Assembly: GCA_030998015.1 (NCBI GenBank)
Contig: JARWMV010000232.1
Location: 248,001 to 312,000 of the forward strand
From: Ceratorhiza oryzae-sativae
Lineage: Eukaryota > Basidiomycota > Agaricomycetes > Cantharellales > Ceratobasidiaceae
Reading direction: 5' to 3'
Length of the DNA: 64,000 nt
In this document: piece after piece, positions 1 through 8,825 of the stretch
Layout of the letters: each line of letters begins with the position of its first letter
Numbering within the stretch: the first letter of the stretch is position 1
Notes under the pieces: generated by a model
Database searches by the model: none
Told to the model about the DNA's origin: nothing
Seen by the model: only the letters and a program-made list of their open reading frames with translations
Position numbers and translations under genes: made by a program

Positions 1-1
1 A

Positions 2-691
2 GAGGAAATCCTGGTGAAGGGAAAGGGCAGGAAAAGGTCAAGGGCGGAGGCGGACCTGGAGGACAGGGCGGAGATTGTTGCCTCAGCAACAAAAAAAGAA
101 TACTACCAGGCATTCAAGTGCCTGCGCCCCCTCCAGATGGTGACGACGTGGAACTCGGTACGAGCATATGCTGAGTACACGTATAAGGAGGACCGGGGAT
201 GCATGCCTGCAATCCCGGTGGAGTTGGAAGTCCCAGAAGACCGGGCGCACATCGACAGGGCAGACCGATGGTTTGTGGAAGAGGCTGAGAAGAGAGGGAG
301 GGGCGTGCGCCATCGCATCCTGGTGATCAAAGGTGAAACAGGAACTGGGAAGACGGCGTATGCACGATCCAAGGGCTCCCATAGCCGGATGTGCAATGTC
401 TGGAACGTGGGAAATCTGTCGGAGGACGCCGACATCTGGATCCTGGATGACATGGTCCAGTCAAACAGGAAGTACTCGCTCAAAGCCCTGAGCCAGTATG
501 AAGCAGACTTCACAGGCAGATATGCTCATGTGAAGTCAATGAAGGTACGGCCGACAGTGATCCTGGGGAATAGCCGGTCGGCCATAATGAAGTGTTGGAC
601 GGACATAGAGGGGGAAGAAGGGGACTTATGGGTATCCAAAAACGTAGACTGGGTATACTCAGGAGGGAAGCCATTTTTTATTTTTCCTTAA
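2..691 (+). CDS. Partial Rep-like superfamily 3 helicase (CRESS-DNA virus-related), cut by window edge
   Basis: The reading frame is open from the window edge to the stop at 689-691; the apparent first codon at 14 is GTG, so the real start lies upstream. Superfamily 3 helicase motifs are in order: Walker A GETGTGKT (332-355), Walker B WILDD (about 437-451) and motif C ILGNS (about 560-574). This order, with the short helical stretch before Walker A, matches the C-terminal ATPase half of rolling-circle Rep proteins of the geminivirus/genomovirus type. The N-terminal HUH nuclease half, if present, is outside the window. The visible 230 codons contain no stop or frameshift, unlike the decayed retroelements beside it. 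AT-rich sequence follows the stop. It is most likely an endogenised viral or plasmid Rep gene inside a transposon-rich block. Whether it is expressed cannot be told. Confidence 0.72.
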   Translation, partial: EEILVKGKGRKRSRAEADLEDRAEIVASATKKEYYQAFKCLRPLQMVTTWNSVRAYAEYTYKEDRGCMPAIPVELEVPEDRAHIDRADRWFVEEAEKRGRGVRHRILVIKGETGTGKTAYARSKGSHSRMCNVWNVGNLSEDADIWILDDMVQSNRKYSLKALSQYEADFTGRYAHVKSMKVRPTVILGNSRSAIMKCWTDIEGEEGDLWVSKNVDWVYSGGKPFFIFP

Positions 692-793
692 AAATAAAAA
701 TAAATTATCTTTGTATAAGCTTGTTTTATTCACAGACCATGTGTCGAGAAGCAAGCTTAAACAAGAAATAAGCAAGGAGAAAGTAATCTCATG

Positions 794-893
794 TAGCGTA
801 GAGGTTAAGGGGTCTAGCCTGACTCATCATCTCCTAGCTAATCAATTACACATTGAACGGAAGGTCGTTGGTTCGAGTCCAGCGCCCTTAACC
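794..893 (+). ncRNA. tRNA-like / Pol III-type element, probably not a working tRNA
   Basis: An A-box-like sequence TAGCGTAGAGG (794-804) and a perfect B-box GGTTCGAGTCC (870-880) occur in the right order. The T-arm folds as GTTGG/CCAGC around TTCGAGT. A perfect 9-bp inverted repeat, GGTTAAGGG (803-811) and CCCTTAACC (885-893), brackets the body, and a small stem TCAA/TTGA could form an anticodon-like arm. The D-arm is too long in any fold I can draw, and no acceptor stem fits the A-box position. It may be a tRNA pseudogene, an intron-bearing tRNA relic or a SINE head. Confidence 0.35.
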
Positions 894-929
894 TCCTCGA
901 TATATGAGATACCCTTTTAGAAACTTTTA

Positions 930-988
930 GAACCCAGAAAAGAAACATGCCTCGAGATCCCCCAAGACATGTCCAAAGGGGGGGATAA
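930..988 (+). pseudogene. 3' end of a gypsy polyprotein with polypurine tract
   Basis: A short frame reading KGGDNVM runs into the following LTR and stops at 1017-1019. This is a common way for fungal Ty3/gypsy polyproteins to end. The purine run AAAGGGGGGGA (975-985) sits 3 bases before the LTR start, the expected place for the plus-strand primer. It indicates that the next LTR is a 3' LTR attached to an eroded internal region rather than a solo LTR. Nothing upstream in this frame is recognisable as integrase. Confidence 0.55.
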
Positions 989-1667
989 TGTTATGACCCG
1001 CCTAGCAGACATAACCTAACAACCAAATATTGTACAGATTTATGGCATTTTTCCCGAAGCGGAACAAACCATAAACAGGATCACGTGATCTCGGCGCTTA
1101 CCTAACGATTAAGCGCCGGTGGTTACCCTGAACTCGCTCCAGCGTTTCTCTCCCATGTTACCTGGAGCGAGGAGCGAGTTGTCACGTGATCTCGGCGCTT
1201 ACCTAACAATTAAGCGCCGGTGGTTACCCTGAACTCGCTCCAGCGTTTCTCTCCCATGTTACCTGGAGTGAGGAGCGAGTTGTCACGTGACCTCGGCGCT
1301 TATTCAGCGATTAAGCGCCGGGTGCTAAGTCCAAAGAGGTCACATGACCCTCGGACCTCGTGCGGCTCTATAAGATTCGGAGCCGCACAAACTTAAGACA
1401 AACAATTACCTAACCCATAGTACTGTACATAACTTACACCTACTGCGGAGTGTGCTTAGATAATACATCCGCAGCCACCGCAGCCACAGGTATATATAAG
1501 GAGGATAAAGCAAGACTGGATGCCTCAGCTTGCTTTATCTCGTCAACCACCATAGACCATAACAAAACACTGTAACTAGAACGCTCAATACATACCGCAT
1601 AGCACCAAACTGTAAACGCAGCCACTACTTAAGTGCTCCACAAGGGAGCCTCCAGAGGGTCACGACA
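989..1667 (+). mobile_element. LTR family 1, copy A (3' LTR)
   Basis: The element begins TGTTATGACC and ends GGTCACGACA (TG...CA). It is colinear over its whole length with the inverted copy at 11150-11818. It carries a TATA motif (TATATATAAGG, about 1490-1500) followed by a GATAAAGC stretch. The flanks GATAA and CTACA do not match, which fits a 3' LTR whose 5' partner is elsewhere. The 3' flank continues directly into an LTR family 2 copy, so the element appears to have inserted there. This copy keeps many CpGs that copy B has lost, so it looks younger or less modified. Confidence 0.85.
1081..1321 (+). repeat. 101-bp tandem repeat in LTR 1 (about 2.4 units)
   Basis: Units begin at 1081, 1182 and 1283 with TCACGTGA, a period of 101 bp. 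Units 1 and 2 differ at only a few bases; the third is partial. Each full unit holds a CACGTG E-box palindrome, an inverted repeat GGCGCTTA/TTAAGCGCC, and a second inverted repeat built from AACTCGCTCC and GGAGCGAGTT. The repeats lie upstream of the TATA motif, in the presumed U3 enhancer region. Confidence 0.9.
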
Positions 1668-3147
1668 CTACAAGCCAATAGCAGGTCTCAGATGCATCAA
1701 TGCCTTTGATCCACACCCTGTCTTTACTCTCTTATCCTATACTGGGCTAGGGTGTACCCCAAGTATAGCAGTACCCTCTTTTGATGATTGCACTGGCATG
1801 CGTGCATCTATTTGGCTCTGGAATGCCCTCCTCAGGGTATAAAAGGACCTCCTCTGAGGCCCTTCCAGACCACCTCTCCCTCCTACTCTTACTCAACCCA
1901 GACTGGTTATTGGTTTCTTTTCTATTTCTATTTCTCTTATCTGTGTGTGATTTCTTATATAACTAGTACTGAGGAATAAAGTACCATATTAGTTATATAC
2001 TGTCTGAGTCATTGTATCTTATATACAGAGTTATATAAGGATACAATATTGCCTGATTGAGTCTGACATTAAGTACCAGCTATTAGAGGAAATCTAAGTA
2101 CCTGTAGCTGAGGAAGTACATGCATTAGGCAGCCCACCATCTATCCTATAAGCTATTGCTTAAGTGTAGTATTACGATTAGTATCAGTTAGTCCAAGCGA
2201 CTAGGGCTGAACTACATTTAAGATATCTAAGGGAACCTGACCATAGTAGTCTTGCTCTTTATACCTATAAATTAGTCAGTTTACACTGTGAAAGATTGAG
2301 ACTGCCTTGAGTGTTGCTTGATTGTGTTGCAACTACTTTGAGCCTTCTTACTCTAGTCTAAGAAGTATTGAGTACAATTAGTGTATACAGTAGAAGCCCC
2401 AATGATGTATAGAGTTGGGGGAATTCTTATTTGGGGTTTATACATGATTGGGGTCACCCCTAAATCACTGATGAATTTCATATATGTACACTTGGGAGAG
2501 AACAGGCTAAATACATGATCAATCTAAAACAACACCAATTGAGTGCTAAGGTCTGAAAGAAACAATAGATTAGCTTGGAGATGGGGCTTGGTAAATTTGA
2601 TGGCACTGGCAAGTTCAATCAAAAGAGCTTGGGCACACCAATGGAGACTGTTGATTGTCATCTGTAGCACAGACATGGACTCTCATACATCTTCAGCTTC
2701 AGTCAGAACCAAAAGTGGCAGTGGTTTGGGCTCCGGACCATAAATCCCCATGTGCTGCCAACAGTTTTGAATCATACAAGAACTAACCTGTACCCATGCA
2801 TTGCAGATTGTCAACATTGCAGTAAGTTGATTGATCTTGTAGATGTCCTCCTTGCCAGCGTCCTCCTGTTCAATTGCTTGCTGAAGTAGCAGGCATTTAC
2901 AGTTAGCCTATCAGGGGGGCAGGCATCAATGGTGCACAAATACTGCCCTCAGCAACCTTGTGTTGCCATATCATAGCCTTAGTAATTGACCAACTCTTAT
3001 TTGAAATTAGCACCAGGCATGCCCAGGTGGAATTCTTATTCAGGGTCTATACTTATTTACCAGTATACATCATTGGGGTCACAACTGTACTAACATATCT
3101 ACATTTTCTTAAGCTCTAGATATTCTAGTCTACCCTGACCTGTCACA
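1668..3147 (+). mobile_element. LTR family 2, copy 0, 5' truncated and split by a DNA transposon
   Basis: 1668-2387 and 3088-3147 together are colinear with the 3' part of the complete LTR 2 at 4128-5437, beginning about 535 bp into that LTR. The copy includes the promoter-like GGGTATAAAAGG (about 1837-1848) and ends CTGACCTGTCACA at 3147. Its 5' portion was lost or displaced where LTR 1 copy A joins at 1667/1668. A 700-bp element interrupts it at a TA dinucleotide. Confidence 0.8.
2388..3087. mobile_element. Non-autonomous pogo-like DNA transposon, 700 bp
   Basis: The termini are imperfect inverted repeats of about 24 bp: 5' CAGTAGAAGCCCCAATGATG and, from the other end, CAGTTGTGACCCCAATGATG. 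TA is duplicated at 2386-2387 and 3088-3089. Removing the element and one TA restores the LTR 2 sequence found at 5376-5396. CAGT ends plus a TA target are typical of Tc1/mariner/pogo elements, and the CAGTAGAA..CCCC style recalls pogo/Fot1. The interior has no transposase-like frame. Confidence 0.75.
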
Positions 3148-3957
3148 GCAAGAGATTGCAAGGTGACATTTGAGGCCATATGATTGTAGTCCTGGGCCAT
3201 AAGGAATTCCTTGATTTTGACTGAGAGACCATTGTAGAAGTGATTGCAAAGCAAGGTGTCATTGTAGCCAAGACCCTGGGAATATGTCTGGAAGTGTTTG
3301 AAGTATTCTTGGACCAAATTCTTTTGTTTGAGCAATTTGAATTTTGCCCTGAAATTTTTGGTCTTGTTTGCAACATTCCAGCAAGCATTAAATTGGGTCC
3401 AGAAATCATTGACATTGTGAAGCCAAGTGACTGGATTGCCATTTATAATGTTGTCTTCTGTATAGGGTTTGAGCATTCATGAGCTTTCCCATCCAGGCAA
3501 GAGATGATATAAGCAATCTGCTCATCAGCAGTCACAGAAGGGTAAGAAGTCTGCAGATAATGAGCCACTGCAACCCTGAAGGATACCACTTTATTTTTGT
3601 CTGAACCATCAAACTTGGCAGGTGCAGATAACTTGGGCACTCAAGTATGTGTGACAGAGGTACTTGTACCAGGTGCTTGGACAGCAGCCTGGAGTGCAAC
3701 TACATTTGTTTCAAGATTGGATATGCCAGTATTGTGGTTCTGGAGAGTGGTTTGATAGTGGATAGTTCAGCCAATTGTTGGTTGATGAATACTGCAAGGT
3801 TATTATTTATGGTGATCAGTGTGTCTTTGATTGTTTGGGAGAATGCGATTAGATTGGCTGGATTGGTGGGTACCTGAATCTGGGTGGCATCAAACTGTAT
3901 CCAGGTGGGAGCAGGGTTTGGTGCAGACATGGCTAAAAAAGGAAGTGGGATAGACAA
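3148..3957 (-). pseudogene. Ty3/gypsy gag remnant
   Basis: Read on the minus strand, an N-terminal piece (3957-3700) is followed by a segment reading PAKFDGSDKNK (3640-3443) and then one reading DFWTQFNACWNV (3476-3148). Together they resemble a gypsy/Tf-type capsid domain. The pieces are in different frames and separated by stops. The frame runs into LTR 2 copy 0 at 3147, so gag is interrupted there. Its leader continues at 3958-4127 and, after the inserted solo LTR 2, at 5438-5610. The LTR 3 at 5611-6144, on the same strand, is a plausible 5' LTR for this element. Confidence 0.7.
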
Positions 3958-4127
3958 ATATAGTAGGTGCTCTTGAAGCCAGGGTTCTCACTCCCAAACA
4001 CTGTGGCTGCTCTATCACCTAGCATTGGACAATAACTACTACTAATCAACAAGCTGTTGATGGGCATGATATAGAGCATATTCTTTGCAAGTGGGTGATT
4101 TGCTGTCTGCAACATGTGTGGTGATGG

Positions 4128-5437
4128 TGTTATGGATCACTAACATTTTCTATTATTTTAGTCTGCTCTGCCAACCTCAAGCAATGCCTCTGTAATTAAA
4201 TTGTGAAATACTTGAATTTGTATGCGCTCTGAATTGTACTATTTTCCGTTCCATTAAATAGTACAAATTTCCCGCTCTCCAACGCATATTTTATTAAGTT
4301 TTTATGATAAGATCTCAGAGAGATACAGAGGTTGCGATATTTCCTCTTATCAGGAGATATTGATTACAACATCGCACCGCTCATATCTCGGCAACCGCTT
4401 ACGCTATCAAAGCGATCTTGTGCTCTATCGATAGCTAATCTTCGGCGGTATCTGCTGCCCGAAGATCGTCGCGATCCACCAGATCCTTGCGCCGGAATGG
4501 CCCGAAGATCATTAGAATCTTACTGGACCATCAATCAAGATCTAATGACTCCAGTGAGTCAGGAGAGCTTCCCAAATTGATCCAGAAGCTTCTCTGACTC
4601 ACTTTATGACTCACTGAGATGTAGCCTCTGTTCATTACATGTATATACTATGATAATATGATCTACCAGCCAATAGCAGGTCTCAGATGCATCAATGCCT
4701 TTGATCCACACCCTGTCTTTACTCTTTTATCCTATACTGGGCTAGGGTGTACCCCAAGTATAGCAGTACCCTCTTTTGATGATCGCACTGGCATGCGTGC
4801 ATCTATTTGGCTCTGGAATGCCCTCCTCAGGGTATAAAAGGTCCTCCTCTGAGGCCCTTCCAGACCACCTTCCCTTCACTACTCAACCCAGACCGGTTAT
4901 TGGTTTCTTTTCTCTTTCTATTTTCTCTTGTCTGTGTGTGATTTCTTATATAACTAGTACTGAGGAATAAAGTACCATATTAGTTATATACTGTCTGATT
5001 CATTGTATCTTATATACAGAGTTATATAAGGATACAATATTGCCTGATTGAGCGTGACATTAAGTACCAGCTATTAGAGGAAATCTAAGTACCTGTAGCT
5101 GAGGAAGTACACACATTAGGAAGCCTACCATCTATCCTATAAGCTATCACTTAAAGTCTAGTATTAAGATTAGTATCAGTTAGTCCAAGCAACTAGGGCT
5201 GAACTACATTTAAGATATCTAAGGGAACCTGACCATAGTAGTCTTGCTCTTTATACCTATAAATTAGTCAGTTTACACTGTGAAAGATTAAGACTACCTT
5301 GAGTGTTACTTGATTGCATTGCAACTACTTTGAGCCTTCTTACTCTAGTCTAAGAAGTATTGAGTACAATTAGTGTATACTAACATATCTACATTTGCTT
5401 AAGCTCTAGATATTCAAGTGTACCCTGACCCGTAACA
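4128..5437 (+). mobile_element. Solo LTR family 2, copy 1, with GATGG duplication
   Basis: The LTR begins TGTTATGGATCACTAAC and ends GACCCGTAACA, 1310 bp. The 5 bases before it (4123-4127) and after it (5438-5442) are both GATGG. A TATAAAAGG promoter motif at about 4834 and GAGGAATAAA at about 4962 fit U3/R. It has the same length and is near-identical to the inverted copy at 9505-10814. A CpG-rich stretch (about 4370-4500) stands out in an otherwise CpG-poor element. The insertion split the leader of the gag-bearing element. Confidence 0.92.
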
Positions 5438-5610
5438 GATGGACAACAGTCCTAGGGTTGGGCAATAGCAACTGTCTGCCTTGTAGACACCTGTTACTAG
5501 ATAGTGTTTCACTGCTTTTGATTATTATGCAGTTAGGCCCTTTCTCTGTTTCACAGTAGGCTAGTACAGGGGTTGGTCTCAATCCTGAGTAGAGGAAGAA
5601 CTTGACCTAA

Positions 5611-6144
5611 TGTCAGAGCTACAACCTGAGGAGATAACCCAAATGTCTAAGTGGATGATGGGAGACCTATAGGCAACAATGCTGGAGGTCTAAGTCACAA
5701 TGTCAAGGGGTAAGTGTGCAATGATGATGTGGGTTGTGATAAGACACATGGAGGAAGACTTATAGTAAGGGCACTACACTCTAAAGAGAGCTGGGCAAGG
5801 GCTGCTTGACTATGTGTCTCACAGGTAGTAGAGGAATATGACAGGAGGTTGAGTTCTGAGGCTTAAGGCTCTCAGACTCTCCCTTATATATTCATACAAG
5901 TAGCTAATATCAAATGCACCATGGTGCAAGACAACTATTGTACAATATCAGAATAGTGCCATGTAACAGAATTTTCTGGAAGATACAAACAGAGTGTAAA
6001 CAATAACAATGTCACATGATCTCATGTAAGTAATTCTATGCATATATCCGATTAAACAGGACTTGTCCAAAATCATAAAAAGAGAGAGATATAAAATATA
6101 ATAAAAATCATAATAATTTCTGTGTCATGGTCTAGGTCATGACA
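5611..6144 (-). mobile_element. LTR family 3, probable 5' LTR of the gag element
   Basis: On the minus strand it begins TGTCATGACCTAGACCATGA and ends AGCTCTGACA, 534 bp. It is colinear and inverted relative to 7536-8053. The flanks do not form a 5-bp duplication, and the gag leader follows it on the same strand, so it is better read as a 5' LTR than a solo LTR. Its 5' end lies one base from the end of LTR 4 at 6146, showing that it inserted at the tip of that older element. Confidence 0.75.
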
Positions 6145-6145
6145 T

Positions 6146-6695
6146 TGACACTGTCTGCACTTATGTGCTCATGGATGATGGACACCTGTTGCTGAATAAG
6201 TGACTGTGGACAGTGGCTAAGTTGGATGCTTAGTGCTGGGGCTTGCAATGTGGCCTTGACTCAAGACCCTTCTAGCTGTTACTTAAGCTAATAAGTCAGC
6301 TGGGGACTGTTCTTCACACTGGATGCTTTAGAGGGGAATTGATGAGGTAGAGCAAGCTGGGGTAGACCAGCTTGCTCTCCTTGCTTTTATACTATTCTAA
6401 CCAAGGGAGTGACTAACTGTACATGCAGGATGAGTAAGAAAGAACAGTAGTGATCAGTCAGCCAGTTACTAATAATAGTATGTCTATCAGTCAGCCAGTA
6501 CTAATAATAGTAGCATGAGTAAGGTGAATGGCAGTGATCAGTAAGTGAGTGACTAAAAATAGGACAAGGATCAGTAAGCAGGTGGAGGTGCTTACTCATG
6601 AAGTGCAGGTGGTCAAGCCACAAGACAAAGGTGGAAAAACAAAGGAGGAGAAAAATGATGGTTAGCCACAAGACCTTTGATTGTGGCTCATGACA
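6146..6695 (-). mobile_element. LTR family 4, 3' LTR of the pol-bearing gypsy element
   Basis: On the minus strand it starts TGTCATGAGCC and ends CAGACAGTGTCA, 550 bp. A purine tract AAGAGGGGGG (6699-6708, minus strand) lies directly upstream, as expected for a 3' LTR. A TATA motif AGTATAAAAGC (about 6390-6400, minus strand) lies inside. No second copy of this LTR is visible in the window. It is assigned to the pol pseudogene at 7508-13460 by strand and order. Confidence 0.65.
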
Positions 6696-6808
6696 TTGCC
6701 CCCCTCTTATGATGAGTCTTAGGGGACCTTAGACAAACAAAAAGAGTAACCATCATTTTTTCTATCAAAGCAAAATAAAAGGGGAAAATATCATCCATGA
6801 GGTACAAA

Positions 6809-7315
6809 TTAGAAGGAAGGAAGGTCTGTAATCATATCCCAAGATTCCTCATGCTCCTTCTGTTTCTGTAAGACTCTTCTTGCCTCTGCACACTCTTCCT
6901 GTAGGAATTCTAAGTATTCCTTAGGTGCTCCTTGGGCATGAGCTTGTTCATACTCACACTCCAGAGACTTGTAGCATGCTTGTTCATCTTCTTCAGGCAA
7001 GGGCAAGTTTAGGTGCAGGCTGTTCATGGCCTGCTCAAGTACCTCCTGCTCATGGTCCCATGCTTTCTGGTCAAGCCAGTTCCACAAGTCCCCCTTAGTC
7101 ATGACCTCTCTCTTTGCTGCATCCATCACTTCCTGTGTTGTCAGGACCTTCAGGATGTGGTGGTACCCTACTGGTACCTTGGTCTTCCATTCCTCAATCA
7201 CTGCCTGCATCTTCTTGAGACCCATTGAGTCACTCTCCTTCCTCCATGCTTCCACATCTGACACCCTTATCCACCATTCAGTGGATTCTGTTACCCAAGT
7301 AGGGTATTTTTCCAT
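6809..7315 (-). CDS. Intact 168-codon ORF between gypsy pol and its 3' LTR, function unknown
   Basis: The single uninterrupted frame encodes a soluble, charged protein rich in Glu, Gln and Trp. It includes WNWLDQKAWDHEQEV and a C-terminal helical Glu/Arg-rich stretch with likely coiled-coil character (about residues 120-160). I recognise no domain, signal peptide or membrane segment. On the minus strand a TATA box (TATAAAAG, 7414-7421) lies about 100 bp before the ATG, and a polypurine tract and LTR 4 follow the stop. The pol gene upstream is riddled with stops, whereas this frame is clean. It occupies the position where env or accessory ORFs occur in some gypsy elements. It could also be a late gag-like segment or a captured host gene. 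Confidence 0.55.
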   Translation of the reverse strand: MEKYPTWVTESTEWWIRVSDVEAWRKESDSMGLKKMQAVIEEWKTKVPVGYHHILKVLTTQEVMDAAKREVMTKGDLWNWLDQKAWDHEQEVLEQAMNSLHLNLPLPEEDEQACYKSLECEYEQAHAQGAPKEYLEFLQEECAEARRVLQKQKEHEESWDMITDLPSF

Positions 7316-7413
7316 CTCCCTTCTTTAAAGTGTTGAAGAGGGGAGAGTAGGCTGGGTTGTCTGGTAAGAGTGGTGAGTAGCTGATGCTGAGTTTTGAGGC
7401 TCTCCCCCCCATT

Positions 7414-7421
7414 CTTTTATA
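7414..7421 (-). promoter_or_regulatory. TATA box upstream of the accessory ORF
   Basis: TATAAAAG on the minus strand, about 100 bp upstream of the ATG at 7315, after the pol stop at 7508. The spacing suits a dedicated transcript for the small ORF. Confidence 0.5.
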
Positions 7422-7535
7422 CCCTTTTCTTCCCTGTTTGTAGTTATTTGGTAGAGGGACCTCTGGGTGTCACTTGACTAAGTCCTACATGATCTGAGGG
7501 AGTTCAGCTATTTTTTCAGCCCTTTCCAGGGTATC

Positions 7536-8053
7536 TGTCATAGCCTAGACCATGATGCAGGTTTTATTATAATTTTCCTATATTTTATACATCTCTCTTT
7601 CTCATATTCTTGGACAAGTCCCCCATTTAATCAGATATATGCATAGAATTACTTACATGATCACATGACCTTGTTGTTGTTACACTCTGTTTGTACCTTC
7701 TGGAATATTCTGTTATATGGCACCATTCTTACATCATATGATGTTGTCTTGCACCATATATGTATTTGATATAGCTCATCATATGAATATATAAGGGAGA
7801 GTCTGAGAGCCTTAAGCCTCAAAACTTGACCTCCTGTCATATCCCCTCTACTACCTGTGTGACTTGTAGTCCATAGTCCCTGCCCAGTCCTCTTAAGGAC
7901 AAGTGCACATACTTCCACATCCTTGCATCTTATTGCACCCTCACTGCACATCCTACCTTAGACGTCATCAGTACAGTCTCTGGCATTGCTGCCCATAGGC
8001 TTGTCATTGCCACTTAGGTGTTTGATGTTACCCCTCAGGTCATAGCTCTGACA
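7536..8053 (+). mobile_element. Solo LTR family 3 inserted in gypsy integrase tail, GTATC duplication
   Basis: The 518-bp element begins TGTCATAGCC and ends TAGCTCTGACA. GTATC is duplicated at 7531-7535 and 8054-8058. A TATATAAG motif at 7788-7795 sets the transcription direction as plus. It is an inverted copy of 5611-6144. It interrupts the last codons of the pol pseudogene. Confidence 0.9.
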
Positions 8054-8825
8054 GTATCTTTGCTTGAATCATAGCCTTTCCATTGAATTTGATAGTAGAG
8101 TTGCTTGCCCCTTTGTTCCCATGCAACCACATGGTCCACTTCATATTGTTCTCTTCCCCTTCTTCTGTGATGATTGGGGGTGGTCTCAGTTGACACCTGT
8201 GAAAATCAGTGTCTTCTGTGAAGGGAAGAAGTAGGTTGATGTGAAATACATCATGGATCCTCATGGTGGAAGGTAGCTCAAGGTGGTAAGCATGGGAAGA
8301 GATCTTCTCTTTGATAGTGAAGGGTCCTGCTTTCTTGTTATCCAGCTTCTTGATTGGTTGTTTGGTCCTCAGGTTTGTGGTGATTAGCCATACTTTGTCC
8401 CCTATTTCATATTGCCTTTGGGGTTCCTTCTCTTTTGTCCTATGGAATTCCATGGAAGCCTTGACTTCATCCCAGATTTCTTGCATTGATTTGGCTGTTA
8501 GTTTGGCTGGTGGTGAATCAATTTCCAAGTCTGTGATGTTCCATCTGGGGTGTCTCCCATAGACTGTCTCAAAGGCTGTTTTCCCTGTGGTGGAATTTAC
8601 CTGATTGTTGTGATGGAATTCTGCAATGGGGAGCCACTTTGCCCAATTGTCTTGCTGGTAATTGCAGAAGCTTCTTAGGAATCCTTCAGGCCATTGGTTG
8701 GTCCTCTCTGTGATTCCATCTGTTTCAGGGTGGTAGGCTGTGGAGAATTTGGGGTCAATCTCCAGTTTTTGGTATAGTGCCTTGAGGAATTGACTGTTGA
8801 AGGTGGTCCCTCCATCTGACACCAT
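8054..8825 (-). pseudogene. Gypsy integrase C-terminal half with chromodomain-like tail
   Basis: The frame holds the second integrase Asp in MVSDGGTTF and the catalytic Glu in HPETDGITERTNQ, then the conserved GKTAFETVYGRHP block. A GPY/F-type module reading KKAGPFTIKEKIS and HDVFHINLLLPF follows. The tail runs towards a chromodomain-like end cut by the LTR 3 insertion. The integrase N-terminal zinc-binding part and linker (LSRRHNHNDVPN, near 9490) lie between 8826 and 9504 in broken frames. Confidence 0.8.

Noticed and set aside
4332..4580. 82-codon ORF conserved in both full LTR 2 copies (also 10362-10610)
   Set aside because: It lies inside the LTR, changes between copies are mostly CpG-type, and it resembles no protein; conservation follows from LTR identity.
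5602..6149. TTGAC on both sides of LTR 3 (5602-5606 and 6145-6149) as a target duplication
   Set aside because: The left copy is four bases away from the LTR end, and the LTR is better explained as a 5' LTR joined to a gag leader.
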